DNA from: a virus
IMG/VR virus record: IMGVR_UViG_3300022725_000142
Span: 1-31,233 of that record
Length of the DNA stretch: 31,233 nt
Direction: 5' to 3' (one strand)
The position numbers were made by a program, and so were the translations under genes. Shown in pieces: positions 14,893-22,892 of this stretch. The notes beneath the pieces are model-generated. The model was not told the origin of the DNA, did not search any database, and saw nothing but the letters and a program-made list of their open reading frames with translations. Numbering within the stretch: the first letter of the stretch is position 1; each line of letters opens with the position of its first letter.

Positions 14893-15102
14893 ATGGACAT
14901 CGCTGTTATTACATTTGGCAGCCTGACAGAAAACAAATTATCGCAACGCGGAAAATCAGGCCAGCCTATTTATCGTCTGGAACAACTGCTGGCTGATCCG
15001 CCGCAGCCGGGCGAGCCAAAAAAAATGCCTGTGATTAGTAATGCACAATTGCTGGCGATGGGCATTCCGTTGCAGGTGAAAATACCAGAAAATTCCGGGT
15101 AA
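14893..15102 (+). CDS. Second tail chaperone frame (GT-like) or small tail protein
   Basis: 69 residues if started at ATG 14893, beginning MDIAVITFGSLTENKLSQRG. Its frame is +1 relative to the chaperone upstream and remains open back through 200 bases of overlap. It could therefore be a separate small gene or the T part of a +1 (or -2) frameshift fusion. No classical slippery heptamer stands out. It ends 18 bases before a strong bidirectional terminator. Confidence 0.45.
   Translation: MDIAVITFGSLTENKLSQRGKSGQPIYRLEQLLADPPQPGEPKKMPVISNAQLLAMGIPLQVKIPENSG
14927..14945 (+). promoter_or_regulatory. Dispersed motif CAGAAA-N5-TTATCGCA (coding copy)
   Basis: This lies within the small frame at 14893 and encodes LTENKLSQ. 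The copy in the tape measure gene (18556) encodes a similar peptide, LSENRLSQ, in the same phase. Confidence 0.3.
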
Positions 15103-15120
15103 ATTAGCTACTGAAGCAAA

Positions 15121-15145
15121 AGGCCGTCATTGTGACGGCCTTTTT
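15121..15145. terminator. Bidirectional intrinsic terminator
   Basis: AGGCCGTCA (15121-15129), loop TTG, TGACGGCCT (15133-15141), then TTTT on the plus strand. The reverse strand also has a TTTT-containing tail. It separates the head/tail operon from the convergent minus-strand moron. Confidence 0.85.
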
Positions 15146-15157
15146 AGTTTATGGGTG

Positions 15158-15352
15158 TTAATTCGATTTCTGTTTTTTGCGCCCCGGGCCACCCCACGTT
15201 GCGTCCTGTGGGGGGAGCTGCCCTTCCGTGAGCGCCTCACTCAGAATATCAGCCACCAAACGGCTGATAGTTTTTTGCCGTTTGTCGGCTTCGTCCTGGA
15301 GGCGCTGGTGTAGTTCATCCGATATTGTGGATGTAATCCGCACTCTATTCAT
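15158..15352 (-). CDS. Ribbon-helix-helix (CopG/Arc-type) DNA-binding protein
   Basis: 64 residues from the ATG at 15352. An earlier in-frame ATG would add ten residues, but the shorter start gives the canonical RHH beginning. 'NRVRITSTISDELHQRLQDE' is the beta strand plus first helix, and 'ADKRQKTISRLVADILSEAL' is the second helix. RHH proteins bind DNA as dimers through the strand and often autorepress their operon or serve as antitoxins. The gene overlaps the end of the acidic-protein gene by 8 bases (ATGAATAG), so it is translationally coupled. The C-terminus is basic. It is the best candidate to bind the direct repeats at the operon promoter. Confidence 0.8.
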   Translation of the reverse strand: MNRVRITSTISDELHQRLQDEADKRQKTISRLVADILSEALTEGQLPPQDATWGGPGRKKQKSN

Positions 15353-16184
15353 CCTCAGTTTTGTCATGCACTGCGCGTGCAATGACCATATAGTATAATT
15401 CTCTGGTAATTTCTACCCACTCCGAGAAATAACGTGAGTCGTTTTCCTCATCCTCCTCCTCATTTTCCAAATATGCATAGACCCGGATGTCCTCATAGCT
15501 GCTCTCAATATCAAACCGCCAGCCGGGGAGTTCCCACCAATCGCTAACGAGTTCTATGATTTGGCTGGCTGTGGTGGGTTCGCTGTCGCCCAATCTGTCA
15601 TCTACTGGTTGATACAGGGTTTCAGCAGGTGCGTCGTCAACCTGGTCGGCATCGTCAACCAGGTCGTCGTCGTCAACCTGATCGCGGTATTGATGTGCAA
15701 CCACAATTGAATACATACCATATTCGCATTTAGTCCATTTTGAAAACAATCGTGAATCTTGTTCTTCATCCTCCTCGTCGTCTTCCAAATATGCATACAC
15801 CGACACAGTCCCATCAACAGATTTTTCGACATTCAATTGCCAGAATGGGTATTCCCATGAACCAACAGTCAATTCAATTTCACGCAGGGTCATGGGTTCA
15901 GTTGAGGAACTGATGTGTTCTGTTGGGCGGTAGAGGGTTTCAGCAGGTGCGTCGTCAACCTGGTCGTCGTCGTCAACCTGGTCGTCGTCGTCGTCAACCT
16001 GGTCGTCGTCGTCGTCGTTATCCAACGGACGTGCGATGAGTTCATCGTCCTCATAGATGCCGTCGGTATCTGCTGTGAAATCCCCATCCGGGTTCAGTTC
16101 GATGTAGTCATCAATTGTAACCTCAACTGCATCACCGTATTTGTCACTGATGTTGATGTATGTTACCGGGTTATTAGATGTCAT
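15345..16184 (-). CDS. Highly acidic protein with a tandemly duplicated domain
   Basis: 279 residues, no family recognised. It consists of an N-terminal 50-residue acidic region and two copies of a roughly 95-residue unit. Each unit has an Asp-rich linker (QVDDAPAETLY), a Trp-bearing segment (GSWEYPFWQLNVEKS in copy 1, DWWELPGWRFDIESS in copy 2), a 'VYAYLE' strand, an Asp/Glu run, and 'DSRLFSKW' or 'DSRYFSEW' followed by a hydrophobic end. The linkers come from GTC/GAC triplet runs, which look prone to in-frame expansion. The charge is strongly negative, as in DNA-mimic or anti-restriction proteins, but that role is only a hypothesis. It is on the opposite strand to the tail genes, with its own promoter, and so is a moron likely expressed in the lysogen. 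Confidence 0.75.
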   Translation of the reverse strand: MTSNNPVTYINISDKYGDAVEVTIDDYIELNPDGDFTADTDGIYEDDELIARPLDNDDDDDQVDDDDDQVDDDDQVDDAPAETLYRPTEHISSSTEPMTLREIELTVGSWEYPFWQLNVEKSVDGTVSVYAYLEDDEEDEEQDSRLFSKWTKCEYGMYSIVVAHQYRDQVDDDDLVDDADQVDDAPAETLYQPVDDRLGDSEPTTASQIIELVSDWWELPGWRFDIESSYEDIRVYAYLENEEEDEENDSRYFSEWVEITRELYYMVIARAVHDKTEDE

Positions 16185-16237
16185 TAGATTTTCTCCTGTT
16201 TTTTTGCGCTGGCTTCATTGCCGCGCTCTATATTTAA

Positions 16238-16279
16238 ATTATACATCAAGTGCTGCTCTTGTCAATAACCAAGTGCTGC
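16238..16279 (-). promoter_or_regulatory. Strong sigma70 promoter with direct-repeat operator
   Basis: On the minus strand: TTGACA (16265-16260), a 16-base spacer and TATAAT (16243-16238), both hexamers perfect. GCAGCACTTG occurs twice (plus-strand positions 16247-16256 and 16270-16279), once in the spacer and once upstream of the -35. The copies are 23 bases apart, about two helical turns. It drives the acidic-protein/RHH operon. Confidence 0.8.
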
Positions 16280-16358
16280 AATTTACGAAATTCATTTTTG
16301 CGAGTATTGCCCAAAAAAACAATTTAATTCACTAACGTTATAGTTGCGGATTTCATTT

Positions 16359-18701
16359 ATGCGATTAGGCCGGGCGCGGAATGCTACGCCCGTGCGGGTG
16401 AATGCGGTGACTAGTGATGGCGTAAATCTGGGTAGCGCCTACGGGCAGATTATCCTCAGTGACAACGTGGATGAGGCGGTGAACCGGGCGCAGCAGGCGT
16501 TTGACCGGGGCATTAGCTCGATTGGCCGGAGTATGCAGAGCCTCGGTGATTCCATGGTCGGGATGGGATCGCGGATCACCGCGTTGACTGCACCAATTGC
16601 CGCATTTGGCGCAACGGGCGTGAATGCGGCGATGCGTTTTGAAAACGCGCTGGTTGAGATTGGCGCACGGGCGCAGTTGGCCGGGGCAGAATTAGAGTTA
16701 GTTCGCGCAAAAGCCCTGGAAATCGGGCGGGACACTCAATTTTCTGCTGGGCAGGGTGCAGAGGCGTTTTTGCAACTGCTCACCAGTGGTCAGAGCGTGG
16801 AAGAGGCGTTTGCGACCATTGACTCTGTTATTTTGGGTGCGGCTGCGTCCGGCGAGGAACTAGGTTTTGTCTCTGATGCGCTAACGGACATTATGGCGCA
16901 ATTTGGGTTAGCGGCCGATGATGCGTCAATGATCCTCCAGACGCTGACCAATGCGGCCTCTGCGTCATCGGCGTCATTTAGTGACCTGGTAGCGGGTTTC
17001 CAGAATTCTGGTGGTACGGCTGCGCAGGCCGGAATGTCTGTTGAGCAATTGGCGGCTACACTGTCGGTGTTATCAGAAAACGGTATCAAAGGGAGCGAGG
17101 CCGGCACGGCGCTACGCTCCACGTTGAATGCGCTGCAACGTGATACTGAGGATGTGATTGCTACGATGGATTCTCTGGGCATCAGTTTGTTTAATGCTGC
17201 GGGGAATGCACGCCCGATAGAGGATGTTTTTCAGGACATTCAGGATGCCACCGCAGGCATGACTGACGAACAGCGTATTGCTGTATTTAACAACCTGGCG
17301 GACGCATATGCACGTCAGGGTCTGGCCGCGTTGACCTCTGGTGATGGCATCGACGAGATGATGGAGGCTATGCGTGACGGCGCAAACGTGACGGACATCG
17401 CCGCGAGCCGAATGGATACGTTTGACGGCTCGGTCAAATCACTGATGGGGTCGATTGAGACGCTACAGATTGAGGTATTGACACCGTTCATGAACAACAC
17501 GCTGCAACCGTTGGTTGAGCAGATAACGGGAATCACCAATCGTGTAACAGAGTGGGCGAAGCAAAACCCGGAACTCGCAAACACTATCGTCATGATTGGT
17601 GCGGGGCTGGTGACGCTGGGGCCATTGTTGATTGCGGCTGGTACGGCAATTAGTGCAATTGGTGGAGCGCTGGCATTTGTACTGTCGCCGTTGGGGTTAA
17701 TCGTCGCGGCGGTGGCGGCGGTTGGGCTAGCGATTGTGACCGATTTCGGCGGTGTGAGGACATGGATTCAGGCTAATCTATTGCCGGTATTGAGCCAGTT
17801 GGGTGAATGGTTCACAACGAGTGTTCTGCCGCAGATGTCTGAGGCATGGCGTGCGTTTTCCGGGCTGCTGGCATCTGTTTGGGAGGAAATCGGCCCGGCG
17901 TTGGGTCAGTTAGCGAACTGGTTTGTCGTTGATGGCATCCCATTGATGCAGAGTACAATTGAGCAGATTTTTATTCCAGCGTTGAATTTAATGATTGATA
18001 TTCTGGTAGGCCTGTGGGATTTAGTAGGGCCGGTGTTGGGCAATCTGCTGACGTGGTTTGTGGAGACAGGTTTGCCGGCTGCGACGAATTTTTTGAATGA
18101 AATAGCTATACCGGCGATTAGCAGCCTCATCAGTATATTGAGTGGATTGTGGGGTGAAGTGCAGGTGCCGTTGACACAATTCCGTGATTTTGTGGTGGGT
18201 ATTTTTGAGGAGATTATTGGTTGGATTGAGGATACAATCGGGAAATTCAATGATGCGATAACAGCTATTCAATCTGGAGGTGGATTGAACCGTACCGGGC
18301 AGGGCAATGGCGGTCTGTTTGGGTCTGGGTTGGGACCTGATTTTGATCCGATTGGCGGGATACGTGATGTTTTCGACAGTGGTGGTCAGGCTGCCCCGAA
18401 TTCGATTGCTCATGTGGGGCGGGGGCAAATGGGCCGGGAGGTTTTTGCGGTTGGCGATCAGGGCGGGACATTTTACCCTGATTTCATGGACAACCTGACC
18501 CGGATGGTAGCGAATGTAGTTAGTAGCCGTGAATTACCAGCAGCCGGCAACCTATCAGAAAACAGGTTATCGCAGGCTGGCCAACAAATTATTGTAAATA
18601 TTGAGGTGCCGTTGGATGTTCTACGCAATGAACCGGGATTAGAAAACAATGCTGAAACACTGGCACAGTCTATTCAAAATGCTATTAGGAGGCGTGGATA
18701 A
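16359..18701 (+). CDS. Tape measure protein
   Basis: About 780 residues from ATG 16359; a TTG at 16344 and GTGs near 16389-16395 are alternatives, and none has a clear ribosome site. Features are: N-terminal helical heptads; a TP901-type minor tail region ('IGRDTQFSAGQGAEAFLQLL', 'SENGIKGSEAGTALRSTLNA', 'GSVKSLMGSIETLQIEVLTP'); a long hydrophobic stretch from 'TIVMIGAGLVTLGPLL' through 'LIVAAVAAVGLAIV'; Trp-containing repeats ('LGEWFTTSVLPQM', 'LANWFVVDGIPLM', 'LLTWFVETGLPAA'); and a Gly-rich C-terminus. It sets tail length and helps DNA entry; a tail of roughly 100-120 nm is implied by the usual residue-to-length relation. A REP-like palindrome is embedded in the first codons. TAATG couples it to the next gene. 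Confidence 0.88.
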   Translation: MRLGRARNATPVRVNAVTSDGVNLGSAYGQIILSDNVDEAVNRAQQAFDRGISSIGRSMQSLGDSMVGMGSRITALTAPIAAFGATGVNAAMRFENALVEIGARAQLAGAELELVRAKALEIGRDTQFSAGQGAEAFLQLLTSGQSVEEAFATIDSVILGAAASGEELGFVSDALTDIMAQFGLAADDASMILQTLTNAASASSASFSDLVAGFQNSGGTAAQAGMSVEQLAATLSVLSENGIKGSEAGTALRSTLNALQRDTEDVIATMDSLGISLFNAAGNARPIEDVFQDIQDATAGMTDEQRIAVFNNLADAYARQGLAALTSGDGIDEMMEAMRDGANVTDIAASRMDTFDGSVKSLMGSIETLQIEVLTPFMNNTLQPLVEQITGITNRVTEWAKQNPELANTIVMIGAGLVTLGPLLIAAGTAISAIGGALAFVLSPLGLIVAAVAAVGLAIVTDFGGVRTWIQANLLPVLSQLGEWFTTSVLPQMSEAWRAFSGLLASVWEEIGPALGQLANWFVVDGIPLMQSTIEQIFIPALNLMIDILVGLWDLVGPVLGNLLTWFVETGLPAATNFLNEIAIPAISSLISILSGLWGEVQVPLTQFRDFVVGIFEEIIGWIEDTIGKFNDAITAIQSGGGLNRTGQGNGGLFGSGLGPDFDPIGGIRDVFDSGGQAAPNSIAHVGRGQMGREVFAVGDQGGTFYPDFMDNLTRMVANVVSSRELPAAGNLSENRLSQAGQQIIVNIEVPLDVLRNEPGLENNAETLAQSIQNAIRRRG
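16372..16391. repeat. REP-like palindrome inside the tape measure start (copy 3)
   Basis: GGGCGCGGAATGCTACGCCC, followed by GTGCGGGTGAATG, aligns with copy 1 at 4932 and its right flank. It contributes the codons for GRARNATPVRVNA at the N-terminus, or it lies in the leader if the true start is farther on. Confidence 0.5.
18556..18574 (+). promoter_or_regulatory. Dispersed motif CAGAAA-N5-TTATCGCA (coding copy)
   Basis: This lies in the tape measure gene about 130 bases before its end and encodes LSENRLSQ. It matches the copy at 14927 in motif, spacing and codon phase. Confidence 0.3.
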
Positions 18702-19525
18702 TGCCACTCAACAGATTTATAGCGAATAATAACACATATACATTCCCCTCGACATTGGAGGCGTACTCCACAAATTTTGGAGACGTGGTAACGCGCACGA
18801 CCCGTCTGCCGGGTGTGGACGGTGGATTTGATGAGTATCTGAGTGACATTGCGGCGAGGGAAATTGGCACTATTCGACAGGCGTTCACATTGCAATCCGA
18901 AACTAAATCGGGGCTGGATGCACTGCGTAATGAAGTCGACGCGATGCTGGGTTGGGGGAAAGGCGTTTTGTATTATCGTCCGACTAATTATCCGACAGAC
19001 CCAGAACGGCGTGTTTATTGCCGGGTGTCCAACATTCAGATGAGCAGGAACGAGGGTGATGCCCGTACACAATATTGGCAGCGAGTGACTGTAATTTTTC
19101 AGGCGAGTGCGCCGATTTGGGAGGTTAGCGCACCGACGAATGGCGGCGGATCGTATTCCGGTGATGAGCAGGATTACGCAGTGACAAATAATGGTAATGC
19201 TATTGCGCTACCGTTTATCAGTGTTGGAACGGGGCCTGGTGATATTGTGAGCAACCCGTGGGGAATACAACGGCTGGTGGGCAATGACGTTGTGGATGAA
19301 ATGATCTACTACTATGATTTGCCGTCAGACAGCAGTCTGGTGTTTGACTGTGGAGCATCGACTATTGATTTCAACAATGGCACGGAGGGCTATGACAATA
19401 CGTTTGAGTTTATACACCCAGATTGGCTGCGACTGCTGCCGGGCGCTAATTTAATTCGAGTTTTTAGTGCTGACGTTGATGATGAGGCGAGTTTCATATT
19501 CCAGTTCCGAGATACGTACTATTAG
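18701..19525 (+). CDS. Distal tail protein (Dit-like)
   Basis: 274 residues, immediately after the tape measure, with GGAGG eight bases before ATG 18701. The N-terminal 'TRLPGVDGGFDEYLSDIAAR' with alternating strands and 'YCRVSNIQMSRNEG...YWQRVTVIF' match the N-terminal belt domain of siphoviral distal tail proteins, which form the hexameric hub between tube and tip. The C-terminal part is a beta-rich galectin-like region. Gene order (tape measure, Dit, Tal) supports it. Confidence 0.78.
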   Translation: MPLNRFIANNNTYTFPSTLEAYSTNFGDVVTRTTRLPGVDGGFDEYLSDIAAREIGTIRQAFTLQSETKSGLDALRNEVDAMLGWGKGVLYYRPTNYPTDPERRVYCRVSNIQMSRNEGDARTQYWQRVTVIFQASAPIWEVSAPTNGGGSYSGDEQDYAVTNNGNAIALPFISVGTGPGDIVSNPWGIQRLVGNDVVDEMIYYYDLPSDSSLVFDCGASTIDFNNGTEGYDNTFEFIHPDWLRLLPGANLIRVFSADVDDEASFIFQFRDTYY

Positions 19526-19533
19526 GAGACGCC

Positions 19534-21339
19534 ATGAGACTATGGGCACATATTGATGATGCCAGTGGTTCACTGGATACGTTTGGGCCGTTGATGCGTT
19601 TGCGGTCTGCGTCGGTAACACGAGCGATGGACGGTGCGGGATCGGTGCGGATTGAGGCATTTGGGACTGACCCGCGTGCGTTGGAATTGCTCCAGGTTGA
19701 GCGGAGAATGACGATTTACTATCACAGTGACACAGCAGGCAAACGTGTCATTGGACGTGGCATTATTACGAGTTTGGGCGCACAGGATAACCCACAGGGT
19801 TGGAGCCGGACGGCATCCGGACCGGATATGCTGCACGAGTTGAAAAATATCAGCACGGGGCGCGGGCTGACATATGATGATCAACAAATCCAAACCATTG
19901 TTGCTGGTCTATTGGCTAAAGTTACGGGGTGGACGGACGATTGCAGTATCACGGACACGTTCACTGTTCGGTTTGATGGCGAGAGCGTGCTGGCGGCGTT
20001 GCAGGCATTGGCGAGCGCTAATGGTCTGCATTTACGTGAAAAACTGGATACGCCGGGAACGCTGGAATTTGGCTCATTCGGAACACTGGGTGATGTGCGG
20101 GTGGTCAACCGCACGCGGATCGGACAGCCGGCAGAGGAGGCTGCGAATATTGTTTTCATAGAGCGATTTAGTGTCGTTGACGACAGTGAGGCACTGTGTA
20201 ACCGGGTGGTGCCATTTGGCGCGGGGCTGGGCGAATCGGATCAGGGGTTGGCACTGGCGACACTGAGCAGCCCATACACGGTGCAGAACACGACTGTGAA
20301 TGGCCAGACGGTGTATTACCTAGAGGACGCCACCAGTGTGACGGCATATGGGCTGAAAGAGAAATATCTCAAAATTGAAAACATCGCGCCGTTGAGCAAC
20401 GCATCTACGGCGCAGGCATTGGCAGGGAATGCCCTGTATACGGTGGCAGCCAATTATTTAGAGCGGCACAAAAACCCGCAATCGACGTATCGTGTGACGG
20501 TGCGTGGTTTTCGTGATTACACGGTGCAACCCGGTGATAAAATCCACATTCGATACAAGGGCGTTTTGCGAGATGAGGGAAATAAAATTGTGGATTACCG
20601 CGATGTGAATGGGGATTTCTGGGTTTTGCGAGTGACGGAGCGACTGGGGGTGGAGGGTTACGCGATGGATTTGGATGTGAGTAACCTCGACCGTTACCCG
20701 GATGACCCGGCTGAGGTTCTGGTGGGCGAAATTGAGAGCCTGAAACTGTCTAATACGCGGGTGAAAACTTACTTCAGCGTTGACACGACTGTCAATGAGC
20801 AGAGTATTGACCCAACACATCCATTTACACAGAATCTCGATTTTACGGACGGTGTGCAGAGTGCAGTGAGGATTCGGTTGAAGCTAAGGACCAAACCGTT
20901 ACGGGTGGCTGCTGATGAATTCATACTGATGCAGTCGCCGGGGAGTACCGGAAGCGGACCGTGGTATTACCGCGAATTAAATTTCAAAGAGGCGGCGACG
21001 GATACGACGCAGCAGCTACTGATACCGACGACGGTTGAGAGTGCGCCAATTTCTATCAGCGCATTGTTGAGTGCTGTGACCAGTTGGGAGATCACCGATG
21101 ACACGGTGTATCCGGGTTCGATTAGTATTACGATTAGCGGGCAGTCCGTCACTGGTGGGCCGTGGGGTTCGACCAGTTCTGCACTGGATCAGGTTATTGA
21201 TGTGACGACGTATTTTGAAAATGCTGCGGGAGGCCTTCAGCAGGAGCATGACATTGTGGTGAGTTGTTCTGACGGGCGGGGTATTGTGGAGATGGAGATT
21301 GAGCGCTATATGATTATGCAGACGATTAAGGTGAGTTAG
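19534..21339 (+). CDS. Tail-associated (Tal / baseplate hub-like) protein
   Basis: 601 residues, ATG 19534 behind AGGAGA. The N-terminal half looks like the gp27-fold hub domains of tail-tip proteins: 'RSASVTRAMDGAGSVRIEAF', 'QVERRMTIYYHSDT', 'GWSRTASGPDMLHELKNI' and 'GESVLAALQALASANGLHLR'. A middle part contains 'RVTVRGFRDYTVQPGDKIHI', typical of phage siphovirus tail proteins. The C-terminal 150 residues are a separate beta-rich domain. No peptidase motif is seen. It would cap the tail and carry the fibres. Confidence 0.75.
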   Translation: MRLWAHIDDASGSLDTFGPLMRLRSASVTRAMDGAGSVRIEAFGTDPRALELLQVERRMTIYYHSDTAGKRVIGRGIITSLGAQDNPQGWSRTASGPDMLHELKNISTGRGLTYDDQQIQTIVAGLLAKVTGWTDDCSITDTFTVRFDGESVLAALQALASANGLHLREKLDTPGTLEFGSFGTLGDVRVVNRTRIGQPAEEAANIVFIERFSVVDDSEALCNRVVPFGAGLGESDQGLALATLSSPYTVQNTTVNGQTVYYLEDATSVTAYGLKEKYLKIENIAPLSNASTAQALAGNALYTVAANYLERHKNPQSTYRVTVRGFRDYTVQPGDKIHIRYKGVLRDEGNKIVDYRDVNGDFWVLRVTERLGVEGYAMDLDVSNLDRYPDDPAEVLVGEIESLKLSNTRVKTYFSVDTTVNEQSIDPTHPFTQNLDFTDGVQSAVRIRLKLRTKPLRVAADEFILMQSPGSTGSGPWYYRELNFKEAATDTTQQLLIPTTVESAPISISALLSAVTSWEITDDTVYPGSISITISGQSVTGGPWGSTSSALDQVIDVTTYFENAAGGLQQEHDIVVSCSDGRGIVEMEIERYMIMQTIKVS

Positions 21340-21371
21340 GCTGCGATAAGAACATTCTGGGAGGTTAGCAT

Positions 21372-22838
21372 ATGGCATTTAGCGAGAGTACAAATTGGCA
21401 TGATGCACTAGCACCGGGTGAGGAACTCGGTAAAGCGGAACGGCAGCTAGATGCCGCTATTAGTGATATTACTGGTGGCGGTGTGAATACGTCGGGGTTG
21501 CAGGTGATTTTTATCAGCACGTCATCCGGCACGGTGGCGAGTACGGCAGACGAGGGGAGTGTGGTGGGGTCGTCTGGGGTGGGGAGTGTTAATCTGCCTG
21601 CTGGGTTTTTTGCTAGTGGGGTTACGCTGCGGTTTACGGCGAGGGGATATTACAGCAGTGCGGCGGGTACGGCTAACCTACGGATGCGTGTGAAACTGGA
21701 CAGTAACATTCTGGTGAATACTGGTGATTTCGCACCACCAACGGCAACAAACCGGTACTGGGAGATCAGTGGGTTGATTACGTGCCAGGAGGCGGGGACG
21801 AGTGGTGAGGTGATGACCAACGCACATATGTCGTTGTTTGATGGCGATGGGCAGGGGATGGTCACGGCGACGGTGGGGACGATCAACACTGAGGACGGAT
21901 TGACATTTGACCTGACGGCGGACTGGGATACGGCAGATGCGAGTAACAAAATCGTTTGCACGAATCTAGTTTTAGAAAAACTCCAGGTAGGAAATGCGAG
22001 CATCAGCCCGGATGATGTGACGGTGGAATTCCAGAGTGCGACGAGTACCGCAACCACTAATGCCGAAACACATGAGGTGAGTGTGATTTTGCTGGTGCCG
22101 AGTGGTGGGCAGATTGCGGCACCTGTGACTGTTGATTGGTCTGCAACCAATGTGCAGGGCGTGACATCGGGTACGGTGACGTTTGCGGTTGGTAGTGGGA
22201 ATAATTCCAGCCAATTGATTGAGATTGAGTTAGATTACACATTGGGCAACCCACAGATTACATTGAGCAATGCCAGCAGTAATTCCACACTGGGTTCTGA
22301 GACGCAACATACAGTTACTATAGGCTGGGTTCACACGTTCAAATTTAACGAAACATCCGGCAGTGAGATAAACACCAGCTATGGTGACGGAGGATTCACG
22401 ACGGTGGTTGGTCGTGGGGTGCATCAGTCTGGAGTGGGTTGGGTGGCTGACATCAGTGACAGTCCGAACCAGGTTGATCATCAGGTTCAGATTCAGCGCA
22501 CATTTGCGTCGATGACGATTAGCGAACTGAGGATGATTTACAGCCGGAGCAACGGCGAGGGCGTCGGGCCGTCATTTACGAGCCAAACATACAGAGGACC
22601 TGCGTGGGCGTGGGTAGCGGCTGGTGACTCGCCTGGATATGACGGCGAAATTTTGCAGGGTCGAGATAGTGAGGAGACGAATTACAATCTGGCTGTTACG
22701 CCGGGGAGCTACACTGTGACCGGGATTCGTTTGCGTGCGATTTCGGGTTATGCTGACCCAGGACCGCCTGACCCGACTGGTTCAGCAACGATCACTACGT
22801 GTGTGGTGAATGGCAGCGGCGTGAATCCATTTGCCTAA
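21372..22838 (+). CDS. Tail tip / fibre-like structural protein
   Basis: 488 residues, ATG 21372 behind GGGAGG. The first 30 residues ('MAFSESTNWHDALAPGEELG') resemble an attachment segment. A jelly-roll-like beta domain follows at about 50-210 ('LPAGFFASGVTLRFTARGYY', 'NLRMRVKLDSN'), as found in many tail-tip proteins. The remainder is Ser/Thr/Gly-rich beta structure with an Ig-like flavour (about 215-320) and a C-terminal domain ending in a Pro/Gly-rich segment. It probably takes part in receptor binding; the exact family was not recognised. Confidence 0.62.
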   Translation: MAFSESTNWHDALAPGEELGKAERQLDAAISDITGGGVNTSGLQVIFISTSSGTVASTADEGSVVGSSGVGSVNLPAGFFASGVTLRFTARGYYSSAAGTANLRMRVKLDSNILVNTGDFAPPTATNRYWEISGLITCQEAGTSGEVMTNAHMSLFDGDGQGMVTATVGTINTEDGLTFDLTADWDTADASNKIVCTNLVLEKLQVGNASISPDDVTVEFQSATSTATTNAETHEVSVILLVPSGGQIAAPVTVDWSATNVQGVTSGTVTFAVGSGNNSSQLIEIELDYTLGNPQITLSNASSNSTLGSETQHTVTIGWVHTFKFNETSGSEINTSYGDGGFTTVVGRGVHQSGVGWVADISDSPNQVDHQVQIQRTFASMTISELRMIYSRSNGEGVGPSFTSQTYRGPAWAWVAAGDSPGYDGEILQGRDSEETNYNLAVTPGSYTVTGIRLRAISGYADPGPPDPTGSATITTCVVNGSGVNPFA

Positions 22839-22860
22839 ATTTGGCATGAGGCCGGCCTAT

Positions 22861-22881
22861 GATAATATTGTTTCTGTTATG
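22861..22881 (+). promoter_or_regulatory. Shared intergenic motif GATAAT-N6-TCTGTTATG (copy 2)
   Basis: This is identical in fixed bases and spacing to 2282-2302. It ends 11 bases before the GTG of the coiled-coil membrane protein at 22893. Confidence 0.4.
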
Positions 22882-22892
22882 GTAGGTGTGTC

